From: Catenulispora sp. EB89
Lineage (GTDB): Bacteria > Actinomycetota > Actinomycetes > Streptomycetales > Catenulisporaceae
Length of the DNA: 64,000 bases
NCBI RefSeq assembly: GCF_041261445.1
Contig: NZ_JBGCCU010000002.1
Location: forward strand, 1-64,000
Reading direction: 5' to 3'
Shown here: positions 41,548 to 49,465 of the stretch, piece by piece
How the letters are laid out: each line of letters begins with the position of its first letter
Numbering within the stretch: the first letter of the stretch is position 1
Translations under genes and position numbers: made by a program
The notes under the pieces: generated by a model
Told to the model about the DNA's origin: nothing
What the model saw: only the letters and a program-made list of their open reading frames with translations
Database searches by the model: none

Positions 41548-44204
41548 TTCCCGAAGCGGCGCTTGGGCCGCGGCAGTCGCAGACCTCTGACCCGCGCGCC
41601 GAGTCCGCCCGGCGCCGACAGGAACAGCGCGGCCGGACCCGCGGCGACCAGCACCAGCCCGATCACGAGCAGGATCGGCAGGACGAGTCGGCCCGGCCCG
41701 GCCTTGTCGGCGGTCGCGTTGCCCACCGCGGCCGCCGCGGTCGTGGAGCCGCCCAGGCTCCGGACCGGACCGCTGCTGCTGACGGCGCCCTTCGAGGAGG
41801 AACCGGTCAGGCCGCTGGTGACGCCCCCGCCGCCGGCACCGAGGGTGCTGGTGAGGTAGGACACCGAGGGCGTGCCGTTCTTCGTGACCGTGACCGGCGT
41901 GACCACCAGGCTGCCCGAGGTGGTCGGCGAACCCGTCACCGTCGGACCGGAGCCCGTCACCGTGGTGGTCGGCCCGGGGCCTCCCTTGGGCCGGATCGCG
42001 GCGATCGCGACCCCCGCCTGGTTCTCCTGGGTCGGGGTGTTCGCCACGTAGCCGGGCGCGAGCTGGCCGGGCGCGGTGCCCGGCGACTGGCCGCTGCGGT
42101 TGTCGGTGACCGCGGCCAGGAAGTCGGCGATGTGGGTGGCCTTGGCGTCGGAGACACCCGAGGTCGGAGCCATCGCGTAGGCCGGCATGGTCAGCGGGTA
42201 CGCGGCGGTGTCACCGGCGTAGGCGGTGTGGGCGACACCCCACGGCAGCGACTGCGTGCCGGTCTTGGGATCGGTCACGTAGTCCAGGGCCGCGGACGCC
42301 ATACCGGGAGCGGTCGGGCTCACGTAGGACCCGGCGTCGTTGAGCAGGGACGCGGTCGGCAGGCTGAAGGCGGCCGCGCGACCGGTGTCCATGATGGCGA
42401 TCACGCCGCGGGAGCCCAGGTTCTCCGCCGCGCACTTGGGGTGCCCGCCGGTCACGTTGGACAGGTAGCCGGCACCGACGCACGTGGGCGTGGCCGCGAG
42501 CAGGTGCCGCAGCACGTCGTCGAGCCCGTCCTGGATCGGGTTCCACTCGAAGCTCTTGAGCACGCCGTAGTCCCGGGAGGTGCCCTGGGGGTCGACCGGC
42601 TGTCCGGTCGCCGGGTCGATCGCGCGGCCCGTGGTCGGGTCGATCGGCTCGCCGGTGGAGTCCTGCGGAACCAGGTTGTCGATCGGGTAGGGGTAGACCG
42701 ACGTCCGGTACTTGGTGTCGACGTGCATGCCCCACTGGTCGGGCGTGCCGCTGAGGAAGTCCCGGGCGTTCTTGTCGGACATGATCCAGGTCGTCAGCTG
42801 GTGGACCATGTCGGTCTTGCCGCCCATGACGATCGGCAGCGTGTCCGGGCCGGACAGCCCCGGGCACACCGGCCAGGAGAAGGCACCGCCGGTCGGGTTC
42901 AGGGCCAGGAACTCGGGGTCGTTGTACAGGCACGTGGGGTTTCCCGCCACCGACTGCACGTCGGCCTTCTGGCCGGTGAACGCCTCGAGGTCGTAGGACT
43001 GCGTCAGCAGCTTGGCGAGCAGCCGGGCGTTGAGCTTCATGTTCCTGATGGGCAGATGCGTCACCGGATCGTCGACGGCGAATGTGATCGCGATCCCGTC
43101 GTTGGCCAGCGGTACGTAGGTGTAGGGCCGCGCGCTGCTCGCCGCCGGATCGGCCGGCAGCGACGTGAACGCCACGTCGGCCCCGGGACCGCCGGTGAGG
43201 AAGTCGGTGCGGGCCTGCGGTTCGGTGAGACCGCTGGCGTAGTTGACCGTCACCGGGTTGTTCCCGGCCAGGCAGGAGCCCACCACCCACTGCGTCAGCG
43301 CGCGGTCGAGCATCGGCATGCCCTCGGCCGAGATACCGGTCGCGCTGGCGGCGCAGGCGCCGGGCACGGGGGCGAAGGAGATCGGGACGACCGTGCGGTT
43401 CTGCCAGGCGCACTGCTCGCCGCCGGAGAAGTTGAGACCGTCGAGGGAGTCGAAGGTCACGTCGGACGCCTCGTTGCCGCCCTGGACGGAGCTGGGGACG
43501 TCGAAGTCGTGGGCGTGCGGCCCGTTGCAGTTCGGCGAGAAGTCGGGGGTGCCGTTGCCCAGCGGGTCGCCGCCGTAGTTCGGCTCGACGACGATCGAGC
43601 ACTGATGGGTCGCGTCGCAGCCGAGGGTCGGGCTCTGGCTCGCGGTGTAGACCTCGAAGTCCAGGCTGCCGGTGCCGTCGCCGTTCGTGACCGCCGCCAG
43701 CTCGTTGTTGGGGAAGTCCGGCGCGTTCAGCCCGGTGGCCACCGCGTTCTGCTCGAAGCCGTCGACGGTGCCCGGGGCGGCGGTCTGGCCGTAGTGGTTG
43801 GACCCGTAGCAATCGGTGATCTTCGGGTTCGTGCCCTTGCATTCGTAGACGACCACCGGATAGGCGACCGTGTTCCAGCCCGGGGCCGCGCCGACGACGA
43901 CGTACGAGCCGCCGGTGCTGGGGGTGAACCCGGTCCAGGACACATGGACCACCTGGTCGACCAGGTTCTGCGTCTGGGAGACGGTCACGGTCCCGTCGGG
44001 ACCGGTCGTCTGCGTCGCCGGGAGCCACACCGGCGGTCCCTGGACGGTGACCGACGTGGCGTCGGCATGCGCGACGGCGGTGGTGTGCGCACCCGGAGGC
44101 AGCAGTACCAGGGCGGTCATGAAGGTGACCGTCCAGGCGAATACCGCGACGGAGTAGGCCCTCAGGCCTTTGCGACGCCGGGCTCCCGCTTCACGGGGCG
44201 ACAT
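41544..44204 (-). CDS. Large membrane-anchored PstS-related extracellular protein
   Basis: 886 aa, first gene of the operon. N-terminal membrane/signal segment (~16-46), an ~230-residue beta-rich, Cys-containing exterior domain of unknown type, then a PstS-like second half with GPGADVAFTSLPADPA and SDKNARDFLSGTPDQWGMHV. Includes an insertion with alternating PTTGRAIDPATGQPVDPQG (residues near 520), a Thr/Ser/Gly-rich spacer (~740-830), a membrane helix (~838-862) and a basic tail (RLPRPKRRFGK). ATG with GGAGG (itself part of palindrome GGAGGTACCTCC) nine bases upstream. Ligand unknown: phosphate is inferred from neighbours. Confidence 0.8.
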   Translation of the reverse strand: MSPREAGARRRKGLRAYSVAVFAWTVTFMTALVLLPPGAHTTAVAHADATSVTVQGPPVWLPATQTTGPDGTVTVSQTQNLVDQVVHVSWTGFTPSTGGSYVVVGAAPGWNTVAYPVVVYECKGTNPKITDCYGSNHYGQTAAPGTVDGFEQNAVATGLNAPDFPNNELAAVTNGDGTGSLDFEVYTASQSPTLGCDATHQCSIVVEPNYGGDPLGNGTPDFSPNCNGPHAHDFDVPSSVQGGNEASDVTFDSLDGLNFSGGEQCAWQNRTVVPISFAPVPGACAASATGISAEGMPMLDRALTQWVVGSCLAGNNPVTVNYASGLTEPQARTDFLTGGPGADVAFTSLPADPAASSARPYTYVPLANDGIAITFAVDDPVTHLPIRNMKLNARLLAKLLTQSYDLEAFTGQKADVQSVAGNPTCLYNDPEFLALNPTGGAFSWPVCPGLSGPDTLPIVMGGKTDMVHQLTTWIMSDKNARDFLSGTPDQWGMHVDTKYRTSVYPYPIDNLVPQDSTGEPIDPTTGRAIDPATGQPVDPQGTSRDYGVLKSFEWNPIQDGLDDVLRHLLAATPTCVGAGYLSNVTGGHPKCAAENLGSRGVIAIMDTGRAAAFSLPTASLLNDAGSYVSPTAPGMASAALDYVTDPKTGTQSLPWGVAHTAYAGDTAAYPLTMPAYAMAPTSGVSDAKATHIADFLAAVTDNRSGQSPGTAPGQLAPGYVANTPTQENQAGVAIAAIRPKGGPGPTTTVTGSGPTVTGSPTTSGSLVVTPVTVTKNGTPSVSYLTSTLGAGGGGVTSGLTGSSSKGAVSSSGPVRSLGGSTTAAAAVGNATADKAGPGRLVLPILLVIGLVLVAAGPAALFLSAPGGLGARVRGLRLPRPKRRFGK

Positions 44205-44374
44205 AGGGAGGTACCTCCGAGATCGAAAATCAGGGGACGCACATCATTGGCTCGCCCGAGGGCGACCAACGCCCGGCCACAGAGCGGCCAAGGCGGAAAC
44301 GCTGGCCGACCGCGAGTCGGCGCCGAGGGGAAAAAGCGGCGCTCGGCCCGCGGTCGGTGACGGGTGGGGCGTCT

Positions 44375-44959
44375 TCAGGAGGCCGGCGTGTAGCTGACGT
44401 TCAGGGAGCCGACGGTCTGCCCGGCGGTGAAGAAGGTGGTGTGCAGCGCGCTGTCCAGGTACGCGGCGCCGGCCGAGTCGAGGACGGCGTCGCCGTTCAG
44501 CGTCTGCGGCGTGGTGCCGATGCCGCTGCCGATGGTGTTCAGGCCCAGGTCGAACAGGGCGACCGGCGCGGTCGCGCCGTCGGGAACCGCGGCCAGCGCC
44601 TCGGTGTCGCCGCCGAGGGTGACCTGGTGCAGGCAGACGATCCGGCCGGTGCGGGCGTCCGCGAACGCCAGCCCGCCGCCGAGGGTGACGGTGCCGGTGA
44701 ACCGCGCCAGGTCGGCGTTGCCGCCGGTGACCGGGAAGGTCACGGTGGCGCCGGTGGTGCTGTTGTAGCTGCCGGTGGCGGACGGGAGCGGCACAGCCGC
44801 GATGCCGGACTGCAGCGCCGAGGTGATGAAGGCGTTGGAGGCGGTGAGGGCGACGGTGCCGGAGGCCGGGGTGCCGGTGGCGCTGGCGGCCGGGAGGGCG
44901 AACGCGGTCGCGGCGAAAGCGGCGGCGGCGGCGAGCGAACGCACGGCGATGCGGTTCAT
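44375..44959 (-). CDS. Secreted hypothetical protein (HtaA-like pattern)
   Basis: 194 aa. Signal peptide (MNRIAVRSLAAAAAFAATAF, cleavage near 28), then a beta-rich domain (FTGTVTLGGGLAFADARTGR, IVCLHQVTLGG) faintly reminiscent of HtaA-type haem-binding domains, but without a clear match. ATG with AGGAG five bases upstream. Separate transcript between two phosphate-type units. Function not assigned. Confidence 0.65.
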   Translation of the reverse strand: MNRIAVRSLAAAAAFAATAFALPAASATGTPASGTVALTASNAFITSALQSGIAAVPLPSATGSYNSTTGATVTFPVTGGNADLARFTGTVTLGGGLAFADARTGRIVCLHQVTLGGDTEALAAVPDGATAPVALFDLGLNTIGSGIGTTPQTLNGDAVLDSAGAAYLDSALHTTFFTAGQTVGSLNVSYTPAS

Positions 44960-44996
44960 GGGAACTCCTTGATTCTGGGACGGGAAAAGGAAAGAC

Positions 44997-45036
44997 CGGG
45001 CCCGCCAGCTCGTCCGCGGACGGTCCGACGGGCCCG
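44997..45036 (-). terminator. Terminator after secreted pstS
   Basis: Arms CGGGCCCG at 44997-45004 and 45029-45036; on the minus strand the stem is followed by T-rich GTCTTTCCTTTTCCC. The 9-mer TTCAGGTGC (and near copies) repeats at about 45045-45078 just upstream. Confidence 0.75.
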
Positions 45037-45130
45037 ATCGTTACTTCAGGTACTTCGGGTGTTTCAGGTGCTTCAGGTGCTCAGATCAGTACGGATCCGA
45101 TGCTCAGTCGGGCACAGAGCCCTGCTGATG

Positions 45131-46213
45131 TCAGATACCGGCCTGGGGCGTACCGCAGCCGCTGCCCAGCTTGTGGAAGCCGAAGCTCGTGACCACGGCC
45201 TGACCGGTGGTGCCACACAGCCAGCCGCCGGTGGTGCCGTTGTTGCGGCCCAGCAGGCCCTTCAGGCGCGGGCCCTCGGTGGCGTCGGACCAGTCGCTCT
45301 GACGCACGACGTGGTAGACGCTGCGGGTGTAGGTCCCCGACAGAGCGCTGTTCCAGTCCTGGCTCGCCGTCAGGATCTGCGCGGTGGTGTCCAGGGTGCG
45401 GACGGGGGACAGGTAGCCGGGCAGGTCGCTGCCGCCGCCCTTGCTGTCGTAGGCCTGGCCGACGTAGTGGCTCAGGGAGTACGGGTAGATGACGTCGGGG
45501 TCGTTGAACACCGCGTCAGTGCCCTCGTTCTCCTCCGGGCCGTAGGACTCCCAGCACGGCTCCGTCGTCGCCGTGATGCCCAGCGCCTTCAGGAAGAACG
45601 CGCGGGTGCCGGAGCTGGCCTGCGGGAGGTAGACCTTGATGGTGTCGGTGGAGGCGGTGTGGTTCGTGGGCAGGCTCGCCCACGTGGTGTAGGTGCAGTT
45701 GTAGATGCCGGTCAGCTCCGCGCTGGTCAGCGTCTTCGGCCCGTTGGTGTCGGCCGGGGAGGTCGAGGTCGGGGTCTTCGACGACCAGCCGACGCCGTCC
45801 ACCGCGAACGGGATGAACCAGTCGGTGGAGCCGGTGTTCGGGCCCCGCGAGGAGCGGGCGATGTCGACGGTGGAGTTGGTGGTGGCGTTCAGCTCGGTGA
45901 TACCCGCACCGGAGCCGTTCGGCCGGGCGATGCTGCCGGCGCCGGACTTCGGCGTGATCGAGGCGGAGCCGGTCGCGTCCCAGCTGTAGTACTTGCCGGT
46001 GCCGTCGGCCAGGCCCGGGTAACCGCCGGTCCGGTCCGACGAGATGCCGTTGTCGAGCGCCTGGATGGTGTCCGAGCCGACCGACACGATGTCGGTGGAG
46101 TTCGGGGTGACCGTCGGGTCGGCCGAGGCGGTGCCCATGGACGCCGCGACGACGCCCAGGCTGACCGCGGCGACCGCCGAGGTCATAGCAAGCTTACGGG
46201 TGACAGAGCGCAT
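45131..46213 (-). CDS. Secreted phosphate-binding-like protein PstS
   Basis: 360 aa. Signal peptide (MRSVTRKLAMTSAVAAVSLG, ASA cleavage near 30); mature start DPTVTPNSTDIVSVGSDT. Periplasmic-binding-type motifs: LTSAELTGIYNCTYTTWASL and YLPQASSGTRAFFLKAL. No lipobox Cys near the cleavage site and no C-terminal anchor, so secreted. ATG at 46211-46213 with AGGAGG six bases upstream; the longer in-frame extension is rejected. Separate transcript from the pst operon. Substrate (phosphate) not proven. Confidence 0.85.
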   Translation of the reverse strand: MRSVTRKLAMTSAVAAVSLGVVAASMGTASADPTVTPNSTDIVSVGSDTIQALDNGISSDRTGGYPGLADGTGKYYSWDATGSASITPKSGAGSIARPNGSGAGITELNATTNSTVDIARSSRGPNTGSTDWFIPFAVDGVGWSSKTPTSTSPADTNGPKTLTSAELTGIYNCTYTTWASLPTNHTASTDTIKVYLPQASSGTRAFFLKALGITATTEPCWESYGPEENEGTDAVFNDPDVIYPYSLSHYVGQAYDSKGGGSDLPGYLSPVRTLDTTAQILTASQDWNSALSGTYTRSVYHVVRQSDWSDATEGPRLKGLLGRNNGTTGGWLCGTTGQAVVTSFGFHKLGSGCGTPQAGI

Positions 46214-46434
46214 TACTTTCCTCCTGCAAGGGGGACTGGTCCTTGCGGGAATGACATTCGCCGAACGGCTCCGTCCCGACCAGGGTTCAAGGTCTTTACG
46301 GCCCGCGGCCGAGCGCGCCGCGCCCCGCACAGATGTGCTGCTGAGGGGGTGTGTGAGGACCCTGAAACACAGCGGGGCGGAACCCGGTGTGCTTCCGGCA
46401 GTGGCGCGGTAGTGCCGTCTTCGGGGCCCCGCGT

Positions 46435-46575
46435 TCATCTCCGGACGTGCCGGTAGCCGCACTCGTCGGTGATCTGGTTCCATCCGCGCACGGTGCCGTC
46501 GAAAATGCGCTGAAGGTCGGCGGGGCTCAGAACGCGCGGGGCGTCGCCGCCGGCGTACGCTGTGGGCCCCCGCAT
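46435..46575 (-). pseudogene. Possible PstS-like gene fragment
   Basis: A 46-codon reading frame (ATG 46573-46575, stop 46435-46437) contains LSPADLQRIFDGTVRGWNQI, which closely resembles the PstS segment seen intact in the two PstS-like genes nearby (LTSAELTGIYNCTYTTWASL; LSPDVLVDIFTNQITMW). There is no signal peptide or N-terminal half, and the match stops at the TGA. A shifted frame downstream reads TAGSTPGSAPLCFRVL, a weak likeness to the next PstS motif. Probably decayed; a genuine mini-gene is less likely. Confidence 0.45.
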
Positions 46576-46605
46576 TCCGGGACGTATTCAGTCATCCTCC
46601 GATGA

Positions 46606-46625
46606 GTCGGTAACTGCGTACCGAC
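46606..46625. promoter_or_regulatory. Inverted repeat between pstS fragment and DUF1508-like genes
   Basis: Perfect 7-bp arms with a 6-base spacer. Could be an operator or weak hairpin; no gene start is close enough to decide. Confidence 0.3.
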
Positions 46626-46820
46626 CACCATCACCGAAGGCGACTGATCGTCACAGCCCCCTCACCCACGGTCGCGGAAGCGCGCAAAGTCGCGCACGGG
46701 TACCCGCGAGCGGCGAACGGGCAGACCACAGCACACCCGCCGACCGCTCCCCCGCGGTGTCGCCCGCACCACGAGTGTTTCCCTCAGTACCGTCCCGGCG
46801 CCGTCCTGGACACGCCTCGT

Positions 46821-47180
46821 TCATCTCCCGCGGCGGGCGAATCCCGACAGGGCGTTCAGGAATCCGGTCGCTCCGCCGCGGCACTGGTCCGGGCGGAGGT
46901 AGCCGCGGGCGCTGCGGGCCACGATCACGCCCGCGCTCATGCCGGTGCCGGTCACGCGCACCGGCAACGCCGCCGACCACCACCAGTCCGGACCGTCGGC
47001 GTCCCGGCCCAGGCGGATGCTCAGGGCGTCCCGGTCGGCGACCAGTTCGCGCCAGGCCGCGTCCAGGGCCTCGTCGCTGCGGTAGGCGCCGGCGGAGCGG
47101 GCCAGGGGGCGGCCGTTCGCCGCCAGCAGGACCCAGACCAGCTCGCCGTCGCCACCGCGCACCACCAGCGCTCCGGGCAT
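46821..47180 (-). CDS. DUF1508/YegP-like protein
   Basis: 119 aa. One clear DUF1508-type unit (WVLLAANGRPLARSAGAYRS followed by DEALDAAWRELVADRDA) and a second weaker one (DWWWSAALPV ... VIVARSARGYL), like the neighbouring gene. Starts one base after the neighbour's stop, so the same operon. Function unknown. Confidence 0.65.
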   Translation of the reverse strand: MPGALVVRGGDGELVWVLLAANGRPLARSAGAYRSDEALDAAWRELVADRDALSIRLGRDADGPDWWWSAALPVRVTGTGMSAGVIVARSARGYLRPDQCRGGATGFLNALSGFARRGR

Positions 47181-47181
47181 C

Positions 47182-47523
47182 TCAGCCGTCGGCGGCCAGC
47201 AGCGCCAGGAACTTGGCGACCGCGATCTGGCAGGTGGCGTAGCGCTCGTAGGACCGGATCGACCTGGCCAGCGGGGTTCCGCTCGGGGACTGCAGGACCC
47301 AGGTCCAGCCGGCTCCGTCCTTCACATGACTGATGCGCGCCGACAGGTTGGGCGCGTCGCGCCGTAAGCGGGAGTAGGCCCGGCGTGCCTCGTCCGCGGC
47401 GGAGTACGCCGGGGCGGAGATGGCCACGATCCGTCCGTTGCTCGCCTTCGCCCGCCAGCGGTAGCGCCCGTTCTCAGCGCGGTCCACCAGCACCCGTCCG
47501 CTCTCGTCCCGAACAGTGTCCAT
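47182..47523 (-). CDS. DUF1508/YegP-like protein
   Basis: 113 aa. Two DUF1508 units: GRYRWRAKASNGRIVAISAP and WTWVLQSPSGTPLARSIRSY, both followed by helices. ATG at 47521-47523 is the best start (MDTVRDESGRVLV); a longer version from 47625 has no motif in the extension. First of a two-gene operon. Biological role of this family is not known. Confidence 0.72.
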   Translation of the reverse strand: MDTVRDESGRVLVDRAENGRYRWRAKASNGRIVAISAPAYSAADEARRAYSRLRRDAPNLSARISHVKDGAGWTWVLQSPSGTPLARSIRSYERYATCQIAVAKFLALLAADG

Positions 47524-47955
47524 GGCATTCCGCCCAACACTCGAGCTCAATTTTGAAGGTTCTCGAGCGATCAATCTAGGCGTGCTAAGCAAACCAAGCG
47601 CCGGGAAACGTCCGACCATGGACATCTGTTCGCCTACCCGTTGCGCCTTAGTCGCTTACGAGGCGTGATCACCTGTCAGAGCACTGAATCACCGGTGAGG
47701 AGCGCCCGGCCCGCGAGCCCCAGTCAACCGCTTCAGCAAACCGCCCGCCACCCGCCGTTCGGCCGTTCACAACCAGCCGAACCGGCGGACACCGAGCGAA
47801 GCCGGGCGCACACCCGGCGCGACCGATTGCTCGGCTCGATCACGGGTATGGCGGCATACCCGCAAAGAATTGGTGCTTTCACGGGACCGTTCCTCATAGC
47901 ATCGACGTCTACGCTGGCTTGGTTCGACAGGACACCCACCAGATCGGAGACACAC
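47524..47955. other. Intergenic region upstream of ugd
   Basis: No supported coding sequence. It holds divergent promoters presumably, and one perfect inverted repeat (CGGGTATG-GCGG-CATACCCG, 47843-47862) about 95 bases before ugd. Confidence 0.45.
47843..47862. promoter_or_regulatory. Inverted repeat upstream of ugd
   Basis: Perfect 8-bp arms with a 4-base spacer; candidate operator of the UDP-glucose dehydrogenase gene. Confidence 0.4.
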
Positions 47956-49275
47956 GTGCGGATCACCGTGATCGGCACCGGCTACCTCGGTGTCACCCAC
48001 GCCGCCTGTATGGCCGCCCTCGGCTTCGAGGTGATGGGGCTGGACGTCGACGTGGAGAAGGTCGCCGCCCTGGCCTCCGGCCACGTCCCGTTCTACGAGC
48101 CCGGGCTCGAGGAGCTGCTGCGCGAGCAGATCGCCGCCGGCCGGCTGTCCTTCACCTCCGACTACACCGAGCTGGCCGAGTGGGCCGGCGACGGCGCGGT
48201 GCACTTCGTCAGCGTGGGCACACCGCAGAAGAAGGGCGAGTACGCCGCCGACATGGTCTATGTCGACGCCGCGTTCGAAAGCCTCGCCCGGGCGATCGCG
48301 CACCAGGGCCGCTCGCTGCTGGTCGGCAAGTCCACGGTCCCGGTCGGCACGGCCGGCCGGATCGCCGAGCTGGTCGCGCAGCTCGCACCGAACGCCGAGC
48401 TGGCGTGGAACCCCGAGTTCCTGCGCGAGGGCTGGGCGGTGAAAGACACGCTGCACCCCGACCGCCTGGTCATCGGCGTGCGGTCGGAGCAGGCCGAGGC
48501 GGACCTGCGCCAGGTCTACGCTCAGCTGCTGGCCGAGGACGTGCCGCTGATCGTCACCGACTTCCCGACCGCCGAGCTGGTCAAGGTCTCCGCCAACTCC
48601 TTCCTGGCGGTCAAGATCTCCTTCATCAACGCCATGGCCGAGGTGTGCGAGGCGGCCGGCGCCGACGTCATGCAGCTGGCCGAGGCACTGTCCCACGACC
48701 CCCGCATCGGCGGCCGCTACCTGGTCCCCGGTCTCGGCTTCGGCGGCGGCTGCCTGCCCAAGGACATCCGGGCGTTCATGGCCCGGGCCGGCGAGCTCGG
48801 GGTGGACCAGGCGCTGGCCTTCCTCAAGGAGGTCGACGCCATCAACATGCGCCGCCGGGCCCGGACCGTGGACCTGGCCCGCGAGCAGTGCGACGGCTCG
48901 CTGCTCGGCAAGCGCGTGGCGGTCTGGGGCGCGGCGTTCAAGCCGGACTCCGACGACATCCGCGACTCCCCCGCCCTGAACGTCGCGGCGTCCATAAACC
49001 TGCAGGGCGCGCAGGTCACGGTCTACGACCCGAAGGCCACGGACAACGCCCGGAAGATGTTCCCGACCCTGTCCTACGCCGACTCGGCGATGGAGGCCGC
49101 GGACCAGGCGGACGTGATCCTGCACCTCACCGAGTGGCAGGAGTTCCGGGACCTCGACCCGGTGGCGGTCAGCGCCCAGGTGCGCCAGACCAGGATCATC
49201 GACAGCCGGAACGCGCTGGACGCGGCGGCCTGGCGGACCGCGGGCTGGACCTACCGGGCCCTGGGCCGGCCCTAA
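47956..49275 (+). CDS. ugd: UDP-glucose 6-dehydrogenase
   Basis: Makes UDP-glucuronate from UDP-glucose with two NAD. 439 aa. GTGYLG Rossmann motif at 7-12, catalytic Lys210 (TAELVKVSANSFLAVKISF) and Cys266 (GFGGGCLPKD). The HAACMAALGF start and GFGGGC motif match the UDP-glucose branch, unlike the 12.2-kb gene. GTG at 47956 with GGAGA six bases upstream. A longer in-frame reading upstream has no ribosome site. Confidence 0.93.
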   Translation: MRITVIGTGYLGVTHAACMAALGFEVMGLDVDVEKVAALASGHVPFYEPGLEELLREQIAAGRLSFTSDYTELAEWAGDGAVHFVSVGTPQKKGEYAADMVYVDAAFESLARAIAHQGRSLLVGKSTVPVGTAGRIAELVAQLAPNAELAWNPEFLREGWAVKDTLHPDRLVIGVRSEQAEADLRQVYAQLLAEDVPLIVTDFPTAELVKVSANSFLAVKISFINAMAEVCEAAGADVMQLAEALSHDPRIGGRYLVPGLGFGGGCLPKDIRAFMARAGELGVDQALAFLKEVDAINMRRRARTVDLAREQCDGSLLGKRVAVWGAAFKPDSDDIRDSPALNVAASINLQGAQVTVYDPKATDNARKMFPTLSYADSAMEAADQADVILHLTEWQEFRDLDPVAVSAQVRQTRIIDSRNALDAAAWRTAGWTYRALGRP

Positions 49276-49303
49276 CGGACCAGCTCGGACTCACTAGCCG
49301 ATC

Positions 49304-49338
49304 AAGGGCGGGCGCCGCGAGGCGACCCGCCCTTCTTT
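49304..49338 (+). terminator. Intrinsic terminator after ugd
   Basis: Arms AAGGGCGGGCGCC and GGCGACCCGCCCTT pair with one bulge, loop GCGA, followed by CTTTA. Confidence 0.8.
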
Positions 49339-49465
49339 ACATCTCTTTCACCGCGGTCCCGCGTTGTAAGACATCCGAGCAATCCCACTACCGCTTAGAG
49401 AAACTTACCCGCCGTAGCATTGGTAGTGCGCGCAACCTAACTTCTCACAACAGGGCGGGTTCCCC

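Larger units (their letters stand above)
46214..46820. other. Long intergenic region upstream of pstS
   Basis: Holds the PstS-like fragment and one perfect inverted repeat (GTCGGTA-ACTGCG-TACCGAC, 46606-46625). I looked for GTTCACC-type PHO-box direct repeats on both strands and found none convincing. Confidence 0.4.

Noticed and set aside
44210-44221. GGAGGTACCTCC palindrome as operator
   Set aside because: It is short and coincides with the ribosome site of the 886-aa gene; could be chance.
44205-46820. PHO boxes upstream of phosphate-type genes
   Set aside because: No direct repeats of the GTTCACC type with 11-base spacing were found; phosphate control remains possible but unsupported here.
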